Notes: generated from the letters alone by a model not told the origin. Positions 6,824 to 14,816 are shown, counted from the first letter of the stretch. The stretch is 27,371 nt of DNA from BP-133 sp040756995 (GCA_040756995.1 JBFLYK010000076.1:1-27371); one strand, 5' to 3'. Numbers and translations: made by a program.

Positions 6824-9136
6824 GTGGGACGCCATTGCCATGGTAACGGCGCCATCGTCGCCGCTACGCTTGCACTATCACTCATCGCTGTCGGCCCGGT
6901 ATCGGCCGGAACATCCCAGCAACTGGCCAACCCGCAGGCCCCCGAGGTGAGCGGATCACCGGCCGAGATCGGTCAGTGGACCCATCCGTTCGAGGAGGGC
7001 GGGGCCGAGACGCCTCGGTGCCACCGCAAGGACGGGCTCCTCGCAGACGAGATCTTCTGCAAGGTCCCTGCCGTCACCATGGCCGCGCTGCCTGACGGAC
7101 GCGTCTACTACGCCAACGGGATCGAGTCGGACGAGAACGTGAGGTACCACTACGTACCGGGCGAGCTGGGAAACCGGACCCGGGCCGACCGCACCCGGAT
7201 CCTCGACCTCACCGGCGAAGAGCCGACGTGGGAGGTCCCGCCCCAGGAGCACGGCGCCTCGTGGAACCCGCAGGTGAAGCCCGGGCAGAACTGGACCAAC
7301 GGCGACCCCTTCGGGATGGTCGGCGCGCCGGGCCGCCCCGGTGACGGGTTCACCGGCTCGACCTGGGGCAAGCTCGGGGGTCCGCCCCAGGAGCCGAGCT
7401 CGCCGCCCGACGACAAGCCCTACTCCGAGCGCAGCACCTTCTGCTCCGACATCGCGCAGCTGCCCGACGGCCGATACCTCCTGGCCGGAGGGACGGACTA
7501 CTACAACGAGCCGAATCTCGCCGACCGGGACGAGGGAGCCCCGGCCGACATCGGGGCGCTCGAGCTCGAGGGCCTGCGGGCGTCGTGGATCTTCGACCCG
7601 AAGGACGACTCGCACGCCGCCACCGCGCCGATGAAGTACGGGCGCTGGTACCCGACCTTGGTCACCCTGCCGGATGGGAAGCTCACCGTCTTCAGCGGTG
7701 TCACCAAGCTGCTCAAGTCGACCCAGCTCGGCCAGGTCCGGCGGACCGAGACGTTCGACCCGGCCACCAACGAGTGGACGGAGAACTACGTCGGTGACGA
7801 GTCCGAGTCGCCGTTGCCGCTGTTCTCCCGCCTCAACCTGATGCCGAACGGCAAGATCCTCTTCAACGGTGTCGGCCAGAACTTCGGGCCGAACGGCACC
7901 GATGCCGAGGAAGCGATGTTCAACTTCCAGAAGTTCTGGGACCCGGCGACCAAGAAGTGGGAGATCATCGGCCCCGCCCTCTTCGGATCCCGGGGTGTCG
8001 CCTCCCAGGTCATGCTGCCCCTCAAGGCGCCGTACACCGAAGGGTCGATCATCACCGCCGGCGGAACCCTGGGCATCCCGCCCGGGGCGCCCCTGGCCAC
8101 CAACCTGTCGACCATCAGCACCGTCACCAAGGACGGCAAGGTGGCCAACCGCATGACCAAGGGCCAGCTCAACAACCGCCGGTGGTTCAGCGACGGGACC
8201 ATCCTGCCCGACGGCACCATCCTCATCACCGGCGGGGGCGACAAGGACTCGCTCCAGATGCCGGGCTACGAGGTCGCCGTCCGCCAGGCGGAGATCTACG
8301 ACCCGGCCACCGACAGCTGGACGGCCGTCGCCTCGCAGGCCCGTGACCGGCACTACCACGAGACGGCGACGCTCCTGCCCGACGGGCGGGTCCTCTCCGG
8401 CGGCATGTCGAGCGTGGCCACGCTGTACGGCCACCGCCGCGACCAGGGCCCCAACCAGTTCTTCGCCAACAACGAGAAGGACTCGAGCTTCGAGATCTAC
8501 AGCCCGCCCTACCTGTTCCGGGGTGAGCGGCCGGAGATCGCCTTTGCTCCAGCCGGTGTCGCCTGGGGGTCGCAGTTCGACGTCCGGATGAAGGGCTCGG
8601 ACGAGATCGGCAGCATCGCCCTCATGCGTCTGGGCTCTCCGCAGCACGCCCTCGACACCGACATGCGGTCGGTCGAGCTGGAGTTCACCCAGCACGGTGA
8701 CACCCTGACGGCGGCCGCCCCGCCGGACGGGGTGATCGCCCCGCCGGGCTACTACTACCTGTTCGTCAACAAGAAGTCACCCAAGGGTCTGATCCCGTCG
8801 GTGGCCGCCATCGTCCGGGTCGGTGACCTCGTCTCCGCCCGCGGCCTGGCGGGCACCGCGGCGCTCGTCCCGATGCAGGACTCGTCGGTTCCGGCCACTG
8901 CCGGCTCGGCCACTCCCGACGAGGACAGCTCCCTGAACGACTTCGGCGAGTGCACCGGCTGCGCCAAGGGCGAGCGGGGTGGCGTCCGCAGCGAGCTGCA
9001 GCAAACCCACCCCGCGCTCCAGCAGGTGCCGATCTCGGCCGACGATGACGGGCCCCTGGCCCACCCGGCATCGGCGATGCCGACCGTCGCCTCGTCCACC
9101 AGGCTGCGTTCCATCAGACCGATGCCCGTCGGCTGA
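6824..9136 (+). CDS. Secreted radical copper oxidase of the galactose/glyoxal oxidase type
   Basis: The product is 770 aa. A signal peptide (about 1-28) is followed by Kelch-like beta-propeller repeats (LPDGR, LPDGK, LPDGT, about 85-530) and a C-terminal beta domain (about 553-668). All residues expected for the mononuclear copper and the Cys-Tyr radical site of this family can be placed: C207 (STFCSD), Y276 (GRWYPT), Y511 and H512 (RHYHET) and H608 (SPQHALDTDMRS). Known members oxidise primary alcohols or aldehydes to the next oxidation state with O2, releasing H2O2; the substrate cannot be read from sequence. The GTG start has GGGAGGG just upstream. After the catalytic domain there is an unusual ~100-residue tail with a CTGC motif and no similarity I can name. 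In Streptomyces a related oxidase sits beside a cellulose-synthase-like gene; no such neighbour is present. It is a single gene with its own promoter and terminator. Confidence 0.92.
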   Translation: MGRHCHGNGAIVAATLALSLIAVGPVSAGTSQQLANPQAPEVSGSPAEIGQWTHPFEEGGAETPRCHRKDGLLADEIFCKVPAVTMAALPDGRVYYANGIESDENVRYHYVPGELGNRTRADRTRILDLTGEEPTWEVPPQEHGASWNPQVKPGQNWTNGDPFGMVGAPGRPGDGFTGSTWGKLGGPPQEPSSPPDDKPYSERSTFCSDIAQLPDGRYLLAGGTDYYNEPNLADRDEGAPADIGALELEGLRASWIFDPKDDSHAATAPMKYGRWYPTLVTLPDGKLTVFSGVTKLLKSTQLGQVRRTETFDPATNEWTENYVGDESESPLPLFSRLNLMPNGKILFNGVGQNFGPNGTDAEEAMFNFQKFWDPATKKWEIIGPALFGSRGVASQVMLPLKAPYTEGSIITAGGTLGIPPGAPLATNLSTISTVTKDGKVANRMTKGQLNNRRWFSDGTILPDGTILITGGGDKDSLQMPGYEVAVRQAEIYDPATDSWTAVASQARDRHYHETATLLPDGRVLSGGMSSVATLYGHRRDQGPNQFFANNEKDSSFEIYSPPYLFRGERPEIAFAPAGVAWGSQFDVRMKGSDEIGSIALMRLGSPQHALDTDMRSVELEFTQHGDTLTAAAPPDGVIAPPGYYYLFVNKKSPKGLIPSVAAIVRVGDLVSARGLAGTAALVPMQDSSVPATAGSATPDEDSSLNDFGECTGCAKGERGGVRSELQQTHPALQQVPISADDDGPLAHPASAMPTVASSTRLRSIRPMPVG

Positions 9137-9144
9137 GTTGTGTC

Positions 9145-9186
9145 CCGCCCCGCGGGGATGACCTGAACGAATCATCCCCGGGGCGG
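9145..9186 (+). terminator. Terminator of the copper oxidase gene
   Basis: CCGCCCCGCGGGGATGA pairs with TCATCCCCGGGGCGG (two-base bulge) around a 10-nt loop, 9 nt after the stop at 9136. There is no T run. Confidence 0.65.
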
Positions 9187-9239
9187 CGATGCCCAATAGG
9201 AATCCCACGGATCGCGACATCGGCCGGTAGAAACCCGGC

Positions 9240-9507
9240 GTGATGAGGATCTTCGGCCGGACGGCCGAGCTGGCCGCTCTCGAAGAGGAATGGGCCCGGG
9301 CCGCTCGGGGCGAGTTCCGGGGCGTCCTGCTGCTGGGCGACGCCGGGATCGGGAAGAGCCGGCTGGCGGCCGCCGTCCTCGAACGCCATTTCGACGAGGC
9401 CCTCGGGCTCGGCGCCCGGGCCAGGAGGACCTCGTCCGCCGGCTGGAGCTCGGGCCGCTCGACGACGACACGCTGCGGGGGCTGACCGAGGAGGTGTGCC
9501 GGCGCCG
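9240..9507 (+). pseudogene. Remnant of an AAA-ATPase (LuxR/AfsR-type) regulator
   Basis: The start reads as the N-terminus of a large STAND-type ATPase regulator: RIFGRTAELAALEEEWARAA, then LLGDAGIGKSRL with an intact Walker A, up to about codon 60. The frame then changes. The next recognisable piece, in another frame, is QEDLVRRLELGPLDDDTLRG, which in such proteins lies more than a hundred residues further on. An internal deletion plus a frame change has therefore removed the Walker B region. The sequence runs into the convergent MarR gene at 9508. No C-terminal HTH remains. Confidence 0.65.
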
Positions 9508-9960
9508 TCAGGCGTCGCTGAAGAGGCTGCGCAGGATCTCGAGTGACTGGCACATCCGGGTGAGGTCTCGAGCGGGCAGCGCCCGGAGCCGCTCGGCCAG
9601 CTCCGTCTGACTGGCGGCCAGCGCCGCCGTCAACTGCGCTTCTCCGGCCGGCGTCAAACGGAGGAGGGCTCGGCGCCGTTCGTCCGGATCGTCGCGGCGG
9701 TCGACCTGGCCGAGCACCACCAGCCGGCTGACGAGCGTTGACGAAGTCGGCGAGCCGACGCCGAGATGGGCAGCCAGCTCGGAGAGGTTGGCGTCCGGGT
9801 TGAAGTGGAGGAACCCGAGGGCCATGAGCTGGGTGAGCGACCACGAAGGCTCGCGCCGGCGGATGGACGCCCGTATCCACCGGGCGGCGAGCGGGACGAC
9901 CTCGATCATCTCCCGGGCGCAGTCGTCGGCGTCAGCAGCCCTGCTCGTCCCGCTCGCCAT
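9508..9960 (-). CDS. MarR-family transcriptional regulator, third gene of the exporter cluster
   Basis: The product is 150 aa, normal for MarR. The winged-helix core is clear: LSELAAHLGVGSPTSSTLVS as the recognition region and a wing with DDPDERRRALLRLTPAG, flanked by helices for dimerisation. The ATG at 9960 follows AGAGGG by 5 nt. It lies 80 nt behind the permease gene on the same strand and probably belongs to the same transcript. By analogy with MarR/exporter pairs it may repress the AT-rich promoter at 12092-12143 and be released by a small ligand. That is inference: no tested operator is known here. Confidence 0.85.
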   Translation of the reverse strand: MASGTSRAADADDCAREMIEVVPLAARWIRASIRRREPSWSLTQLMALGFLHFNPDANLSELAAHLGVGSPTSSTLVSRLVVLGQVDRRDDPDERRRALLRLTPAGEAQLTAALAASQTELAERLRALPARDLTRMCQSLEILRSLFSDA

Positions 9961-10040
9961 CGCTACCCTCTGCTCGCTCCCGGCCGACGAAACAGTTCGT
10001 GCGCAGAATACTTCGGCGCGACTGGCGGGGGTCCTGCGTT

Positions 10041-11267
10041 CTACTCGAAACGGAGGGCGACGATCGGCGTGAGGGCGGCCGCCCGGGTCGCCGGGTAGCC
10101 GCCGAAGAAGATCCCGATGAGGACCGAGACACCGAAGGAGAGAGCGACTGATCCGGCGGTGACGATCGGCTGCACGTCGGCAATGCGGAGCTGGCCGACG
10201 CCGACGCCGACGACCGCCCCGATCAGCCCTCCGAGCCCGGAGAGCAGGACGGCTTCGGACAGGAACTGGGTGAGGATGTCGCTGGTCTCGGCGCCGAGTG
10301 CCTTGCGGATCCCGATCTCCCGGGTCCGCTCGGTCACGGTCACCAGCATGATGTTCATGACGCCGATCCCGCCGATGATGAGCGAGATGCCGGCCACGAT
10401 CGCCAGCAGGATCCGGAACGACCGGGCCGTCGCCTTCCCGGCCGCGAGGAGATCGGCGGCGTTGAAGATGCGGAAGTCGGGGGCCTCGCCCGGTCCGATG
10501 GAGTGGGTCTGGCGCAGGACGGAGGTGACTTCGGCGACGGCCGAGGTGATGGCGTCGCGGGAGACGGCCTGCACGCCGATGACGGTGTAGGAGTCGGTGC
10601 CCGCCCCGACGACGTTGTCGACGACGGTGGTCAACGGCGCATAGAGCACGTCGTCCTGGTCGAACGTCCCGCTCGAGCCGCGGTGCTCCTGGAGGCCGAC
10701 GATCTCGAAGAACACGTTGTTGAACGAGACCGTCTGACCGACGGGATCGACTCCCTTTCCGAACAGCTTGTCGACGACGGTGGTGCCGATCACCGCCACC
10801 TTGGCCCGGCTGGTGTAGTCGGCGTGGGTGAGCCAGCGGCCCCGCTGGACGGTGACGTTGCGGATCTCCGCCCATTCCGGTTCGACGCCGGAGAAGCTGT
10901 TCAGGGCATAGGTGGCCCCGCCCCACGTCACGGTGCCCGATGTGCCCATGACCGGCGAGACACGCTGCACGCTCGGTGTCCGGTTAGGGTCGGAGAGCGC
11001 CCGGATGTCCGTCCGGGTGAGGCGGATCTGCCGGGCGCGCGTCCCGCCCCGGTCCTGCCCGCCGGCGTTCTTCTCGTTCAGCACGAAGACGGCGTTGGTG
11101 CCGAGCTTGCCGATCTGGGCCTGCACCTGACCGGAGATCCCGGCGCCGACGGCGACGAGCATGATCACGGCGGCCGTCCCGATGAGGATGCCGAGCATCG
11201 TGAGCGCAGTCCGCATCCGGTTGGCCCGCAGCGCCCGGAAGGCGACCCTCAGGCTGTCGAGGTTCAC
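10041..11267 (-). CDS. MacB-type ABC exporter permease
   Basis: The product is 408 aa, with the MacB/FtsX layout. TM1 is at about 20-44, followed by a large extracytoplasmic domain (about 46-283) and three more helices (about 284-310, 334-358 and 372-392). The hallmark cytoplasmic motif VTERTREIGIRKALGA follows TM2. GTG at 11267 overlaps the ATPase stop (GTGA), so the two are translationally coupled. Such permeases work with a dedicated ATPase by a mechanotransmission mechanism, driving export or extraction of lipoproteins, peptides or drugs from the outer leaflet. A close paralogue lies at 24328-25551. The substrate is unknown. Confidence 0.93.
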   Translation of the reverse strand: MNLDSLRVAFRALRANRMRTALTMLGILIGTAAVIMLVAVGAGISGQVQAQIGKLGTNAVFVLNEKNAGGQDRGGTRARQIRLTRTDIRALSDPNRTPSVQRVSPVMGTSGTVTWGGATYALNSFSGVEPEWAEIRNVTVQRGRWLTHADYTSRAKVAVIGTTVVDKLFGKGVDPVGQTVSFNNVFFEIVGLQEHRGSSGTFDQDDVLYAPLTTVVDNVVGAGTDSYTVIGVQAVSRDAITSAVAEVTSVLRQTHSIGPGEAPDFRIFNAADLLAAGKATARSFRILLAIVAGISLIIGGIGVMNIMLVTVTERTREIGIRKALGAETSDILTQFLSEAVLLSGLGGLIGAVVGVGVGQLRIADVQPIVTAGSVALSFGVSVLIGIFFGGYPATRAAALTPIVALRFE

Positions 11268-12043
11268 GCCGCCAGCCCGCCGGAGGCGGGGATGAACAGG
11301 CCGGGCGGAGGGCCGCCGACCGGGGCGTTTCGCTCGTCGGAGGCGATGCGGCCGTCGGCGAGGACGATGACCCGCTTGGCCCGGTCGGCGACCTCCTGCT
11401 CGTGGGTGATGAGCACGATGGTGCGACCGGCGGCGTTCAGGTGGCCGAAGATGTCGAGGACGTCCTCGGTCGAGGTGGGGTCGAGATTGCCGGTCGGCTC
11501 GTCGGCCAGGATGACCGAAGGCCCGTTGACGATGGCGCGGGCGATCGCTACCCGTTGCTGCTGCCCGCCGGACAGCTCGTTGGGGAGGTGGTCGACCCGC
11601 TCGCCCAGGCCGACCAGCTCGAGCGCAGTGCGGGCTCGCCGGCGCCGCTCGGAGGCCGGGACACCGGCGTAGACCAGCGGGAGCTCGACGTTGGCCAGCG
11701 CCGTCGTCCGCTTGATGAGGTTGAACCCCTGGAACACGAAACCGAGGTAGCGGTTGCGGACCCGGGCCAGCTCGTTGTCGCCGAGCTGCGACACATCGGT
11801 GCCGCTGATCAGGTACCGCCCGGTCGAGGGCGTGTCCAGGCAGCCGAGGATGTTCAGCATCGTGCTCTTCCCGCCGCCGGAGCTGCCGGTGACGGCGACG
11901 AAGTCGCCTCGCTCGACCGACAACGAGACGCCCTTGAGCACGTGCACCTGCAGCGGGCCGGGGTTGTAGACCTTGTGGACCTCGTCGAGCAGCAGGACGG
12001 GCTCGTCGCTGTCGGCCTGGTGGCGCCTGTCCGCAGTGCCCAA
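11264..12043 (-). CDS. MacB/LolD-type ABC transporter ATP-binding protein
   Basis: The product is 259 aa from a TTG at 12043. The motifs are complete: Walker A GSSGGGKS (about 53-60), Q-loop FVFQGFNL, signature LSGGQQQR (157-164), Walker B VILADEPTGNLD (177 on) and the H-loop LITHE. TTG 12043 is chosen because AAGGAG lies 6 nt upstream. The open frame extends to a TTG at 12121, but that codon is part of the TTGACA promoter box. The ATPase powers the coupled permease. A ~25-residue tail follows the nucleotide-binding domain and is Gly/Pro-rich. Confidence 0.93.
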   Translation of the reverse strand: MGTADRRHQADSDEPVLLLDEVHKVYNPGPLQVHVLKGVSLSVERGDFVAVTGSSGGGKSTMLNILGCLDTPSTGRYLISGTDVSQLGDNELARVRNRYLGFVFQGFNLIKRTTALANVELPLVYAGVPASERRRRARTALELVGLGERVDHLPNELSGGQQQRVAIARAIVNGPSVILADEPTGNLDPTSTEDVLDIFGHLNAAGRTIVLITHEQEVADRAKRVIVLADGRIASDERNAPVGGPPPGLFIPASGGLAA

Positions 12044-12091
12044 TGGTCGCTCCTTGTCCGAGATGTCCGGTTCAACCCCTTCGGTCCCGGA

Positions 12092-12121
12092 ATTTAATTC
12101 GTAAGCAAAAGTATTTGTCAA
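12092..12121 (-). promoter_or_regulatory. Promoter of the ABC exporter operon
   Basis: On the minus strand a perfect TTGACA (12121-12116) is followed after 17 bp by ATTAAA (12098-12093), or after 18 bp by TTAAAT (12097-12092). This leaves a leader of about 45-50 nt before the TTG at 12043. The block 12091-12140 is strikingly AT-rich. An imperfect dyad, TCAAT with ATTGA, lies just beyond the -35 box at 12118-12137 and is a candidate MarR site. Confidence 0.65.
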
Positions 12122-12143
12122 TCAAAAGTTTCATTGATAGAAC
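12115..12143 (+). promoter_or_regulatory. Divergent promoter sharing the -35 region
   Basis: On the plus strand TTGTCA (12115-12120), 17 bp and TAGAAC (12138-12143) form a promoter. Its -35 box overlaps that of the exporter promoter on the other strand. The -10 box ends 8 nt before the ATG at 12152, so the transcript would start at or next to that codon. Confidence 0.5.
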
Positions 12144-12151
12144 CTCATGCC

Positions 12152-12361
12152 ATGCCGATCACGTTGATGCTCTGCGTCGCCCCCATCGCCGCCGCCGGTG
12201 GTCTGGCGAGCTACCTCATCGCCTACCACCAGCTGACTTCGCGCCTCGCGCCGACGCAGGCCCGCCGCCGGGCGCTCGCCGCCGTCCCCGGGCCCATCCT
12301 GTTCTACGCCCTCCTGGGCGGAGCCATCCAGGCCGGAATGCCGCTGGTCCTGCCGGGCTGA
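12152..12361 (+). CDS. Small two-helix membrane protein, probably leaderless
   Basis: The product is 69 aa: MPITLMLCVAPIAAAGGLAS opens a first hydrophobic helix, and PGPILFYALLGGAIQAGMPL forms a second. A short basic loop (QARRR) lies between them, so both ends probably face outward. There is no Shine-Dalgarno sequence, but the putative -10 box places the transcript start at the ATG, consistent with a leaderless mRNA. It is divergent from the ABC exporter, and their promoters overlap. It could be an accessory subunit or a co-regulated envelope peptide. I recognise no family. Confidence 0.5.
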   Translation: MPITLMLCVAPIAAAGGLASYLIAYHQLTSRLAPTQARRRALAAVPGPILFYALLGGAIQAGMPLVLPG

Positions 12362-12380
12362 CGTCAGTCCGGGGAATGCT

Positions 12381-12455
12381 TCACTTCGTGAAGCCGATGT
12401 CCTCGTAGACGACGCTGGCGAAGCCGAAGGCACCGACCACGGTCGGGCGCCTCAT
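12381..12455 (-). pseudogene. Possible C-terminal remnant of an unknown protein
   Basis: A 24-codon minus-strand frame reads TVVGAFGFASVVYEDIGFTK before its stop. This looks like the end of a larger protein, but nothing upstream supports one. A GGCGGT-TGTC-ACCGCC dyad lies next to it (12466-12481). The rest of 12362-12588 holds nothing convincing; the plus strand ends a short protein-like frame (VDRIPDAWTDVSAQPRWE) near 12553. Confidence 0.2.
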
Positions 12456-12588
12456 AGAGCCGAGGGGCGGTTGTCACCGCCGACGACGTCGATCGGGTCG
12501 ACCGCATCCCCGACGCCTGGACCGACGTCTCGGCTCAACCGCGCTGGGAGTGAAGGCTCTTCAGCGAGGTGGTTTTGGCTCTGGCTGA

Positions 12589-13782
12589 TCATCTGGCGGC
12601 ACGGCGGAGTTCGTCGGCGTCATCGTCGACCTGCTCCCAGGTGAATTCCTTCTCGGCCCGGCCGAAGTGCCCGTAGGCTGCGGTCTTGGCGTAGATCGGC
12701 CGCCGCAGCCTGAGCCGCTCGATGATGGCGGCGGGTCGCAGGTCGAAGTGGTCCTGGATGAGACCGGGGAGACGGGCGGGGTCGATCTCCGCCGTGCCGA
12801 ACGTCTCGACCATGACCGAGACGGGCCGGGCCTTGCCGATGGCGTAGGCGACCTGCACCTCGCAGCGCCGGGCGAGCCCGGCGGCGACGACCGCCTTGGC
12901 GGCCTGGCGGGCGGCGTAGGCGGCGGAGCGGTCGACTTTCGTCGGATCCTTCCCGGAAAAGGCGCCGCCGCCGTGGCGGGCCATGCCGCCGTAGGTGTCG
13001 ACGATGATCTTGCGCCCGGTGAGGCCGGTGTCGGCGCGGGGGCCGCCGAGTTCGAACGTGCCGGTCGGGTTGCACAGCAGGGTGAAGTCGTCGTCGGTGA
13101 ACTGGAGCGGCAGCAGGGGCCTGATCACGTGCTCGACGAGGTCCGGCTTGAGCAGCGTCTCGACGTCGATCCCGGGCTGGTGCTGTGTCGAGATCAGCAC
13201 GGTGTCGAGACGGACGGGGCGGTTCCCGTCGTACTCGATCGTGACCTGCGTCTTCCCGTCGGGCCGCAGGTAGGGCAGCAGACCGGCCTTGCGGACCTCG
13301 GCCAGCCGGCCGGCGAGTCGGTGGGCCAGCCAGATCGGCATCGGCATGAGGTCCCCGGTCTCGTCGCAGGCGTAGCCGAACATCATTCCCTGGTCGCCTG
13401 CGCCGACGCGGTCGAACTCATCGCCGGTCGAGCCGGTACGCCGCTCGAGCGCGGCGTCGACGCCCTGAGCGATGTTGGAACTCTGCTCGTCGATCGAGAC
13501 GATCACGCCGCAGGTATGGCCGTCGAACCCGTACGACTCCCGGTCGTAGCCGATCCCGCAGATGGTCCTGCGGGCGATCTTCGGGATGTCGACGTAGGCG
13601 CCGGTCGTGATCTCGCCGGCCACGACGACCAGCCCCGTGGTCAGCAGCGTTTCACAGGCGACCCGGCCGGCAGGGTCCTCGGCCAGGATGGCATCGAGGA
13701 CGGCGTCGCTGACCTGATCGGCCATCTTGTCGGGGTGCCCTTCCGTCACCGATTCCGAGGTGAAGCGCCAGCTTGCGTTCAA
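12589..13782 (-). CDS. metK: S-adenosylmethionine synthetase
   Basis: This cytoplasmic enzyme makes S-adenosylmethionine from methionine and ATP. The product is 397 aa, normal for bacterial MetK. Visible motifs are SVTEGHPDK near the N-terminus (His15 and Asp17 expected in the active site), the signature GAGDQGMMFGYA and the phosphate-loop signature GGGAFSGKDPTKVDRSAAY. The TTG at 13782 is chosen: it has GGAGG 8 nt upstream and puts the start just before the conserved WRFTSESV. The open frame runs further up to 13869, but that part is the leader. Actinobacteria usually keep metK near coenzyme A or purine genes; here its neighbours are unrelated. Its product is the cofactor for the two methyltransferases elsewhere in this window, though no direct link is implied. 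Confidence 0.97.
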   Translation of the reverse strand: MNASWRFTSESVTEGHPDKMADQVSDAVLDAILAEDPAGRVACETLLTTGLVVVAGEITTGAYVDIPKIARRTICGIGYDRESYGFDGHTCGVIVSIDEQSSNIAQGVDAALERRTGSTGDEFDRVGAGDQGMMFGYACDETGDLMPMPIWLAHRLAGRLAEVRKAGLLPYLRPDGKTQVTIEYDGNRPVRLDTVLISTQHQPGIDVETLLKPDLVEHVIRPLLPLQFTDDDFTLLCNPTGTFELGGPRADTGLTGRKIIVDTYGGMARHGGGAFSGKDPTKVDRSAAYAARQAAKAVVAAGLARRCEVQVAYAIGKARPVSVMVETFGTAEIDPARLPGLIQDHFDLRPAAIIERLRLRRPIYAKTAAYGHFGRAEKEFTWEQVDDDADELRRAAR

Positions 13783-13821
13783 CGGAGCAACCTCCAGGAA
13801 GAGCTCAGGAAAGCGTCCGGC

Positions 13822-13919
13822 TGTCCCTCGGACAACCGTGCCGCCAACACGGGGAATGGCACGGGCCACGCGGTTCGAACCTGCTATTTGAAGTCTACGT
13901 CCAATCTGGCTGGTCAGAT
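13822..13919 (-). promoter_or_regulatory. Dyad-rich leader and promoter region of metK
   Basis: Within 100 bp lie five inverted repeats: TGTCC-CTC-GGACA (13822-13834), CCGTG-7 nt-CACGG (13836-13852), TGGC-ACGG-GCCA (13857-13868), GGTTCGAACC (13872-13881) and ATCTG-6 nt-CAGAT (13904-13919). A TAGACT box on the minus strand (13897-13892) could be the -10 element, which would place the first four in the transcribed leader and the last at the promoter. The sequence does not match SAM riboswitch cores that I know. Short dyads are also common by chance at this GC content. Confidence 0.35.
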
Positions 13920-13991
13920 GGTTGTTTTGCGCTGGAAACTACGGTACCGGGGACGCCGGCTCGGCACTCGACCCCGAAGGCGTTGCGCTCG

Positions 13992-14246
13992 ATGGAACCC
14001 GAGCGGCGCTCCCCCGTCCTCCTCGCCGCCTTGGCCTACAGCGACCGGGAGATCATCGACGAAGGTCGCGCCGATGTTCGACCAGGCGCTTGGCCACCAC
14101 CGCAGCGGGCCCGGCCCATCCTGGGGGAACGACAGCTGGCCATAGGCAAAGCCGACTCCCGATGGCGGGCCCGGCTCGATCGCATCCTCGAAGTCGTCCT
14201 CGACGACCGGCCGCACTGGAGGCACAGGCCGCGGCGCCGGTCCTGA
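13992..14246 (+). pseudogene. Small unknown protein, apparently frame-disrupted
   Basis: The frame from ATG 13992 reads well at both ends (SPVLLAALAYSDREIIDEGR and ILGERQLAIGKADSRWRARL, codons mostly ending in G or C). In the middle it loses the bias, while the next frame reads APMFDQALGHHRSGPGP. Two compensating changes would join these into about 84 aa ending in a basic tail. There is no ribosome site at the ATG. I recognise no family, and an ancestral gene may have started further upstream. Confidence 0.35.
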
Positions 14247-14296
14247 CCCGGGTGGCGGCGCCCTGGCCCGGCGGCTGGTGCCGGCTGATTGGGGGT

Positions 14297-14734
14297 TTAC
14301 GACTCGGCCGGTGGGACGACGAGGACGGGCCGGTCCGCGTGCTGGACGAGCCGGTTGGTCACCGATCCGAGGACGAGGCGGGCGAGGCGCCGGTGGCCGT
14401 GGCGGCCGATGACGATCCAGGCGGCGTCATGGTCGGCGGCGGCCCGGAGCAGTTCGGTGGCCGGGTCGCCGAGGCGGACCTCGAAGGACCACGGCACGGC
14501 GGTGCCGGCCAAGGCGAGCTCGCAGGCCAGGTGGCAGTGATCGGCGACTTCGTCGGCGGTGACGGCGAAGGCGCCGGCTCCGGTGGTGGTGGCGGCCACC
14601 GTGGCGGGGATGTGCGTGACATGGACGGCGACGAGACGGTAACGGGCCACGGCGGCGAAGTCGGCGGCGGTGGCCAGCGCCCGGTCCCCGCCCGCCGAGC
14701 CGTCGAGGCCGACCACGATGGCGGCGGCGGTCAT
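14297..14734 (-). CDS. Universal stress protein (UspA family)
   Basis: The product is 145 aa, a single Usp domain. It begins AAAIVVGLDGSAGGDRAL, with the conserved Asp of the nucleotide site. It carries the ATP-binding signature G-2x-G-9x-G-S as GRHGHRRLARLVLGS, followed by V-T-N-R-L-V. The family binds ATP and helps cells survive stress or energy limitation; partners are not evident. It is the last gene of the minus-strand MarR-exporter group, 82 nt behind the STAS-like ORF. The ribosome site is weak, and ATG 14734 is the only start available. Confidence 0.9.
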   Translation of the reverse strand: MTAAAIVVGLDGSAGGDRALATAADFAAVARYRLVAVHVTHIPATVAATTTGAGAFAVTADEVADHCHLACELALAGTAVPWSFEVRLGDPATELLRAAADHDAAWIVIGRHGHRRLARLVLGSVTNRLVQHADRPVLVVPPAES

Positions 14735-14816
14735 GTGGCGGGGGCGGGTCGGGGGCTGGCTGGCCTTCGGCCGCCAGCCGGGAGCACCGAGAGGGGCGCC
14801 GCCACGGCGGTCGGCC

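Noticed and set aside
6956..8695. 579-codon minus-strand open frame
   Set aside because: It is antisense to the copper oxidase, whose active-site residues prove the plus strand.
12044..12121. N-terminal extension of the ABC ATPase to a TTG at 12121
   Set aside because: That TTG is the TTGACA promoter box; a proper ribosome site precedes TTG 12043.
13855..13900. tRNA-like T-loop (GGTTCGAACC)
   Set aside because: The flanking bases do not form a T stem or acceptor on either strand; it is just a palindrome.
13783..13919. Known SAM riboswitch before metK
   Set aside because: No recognisable SAM-I, SAM-II or SAM-IV core could be placed; only simple dyads are reported.
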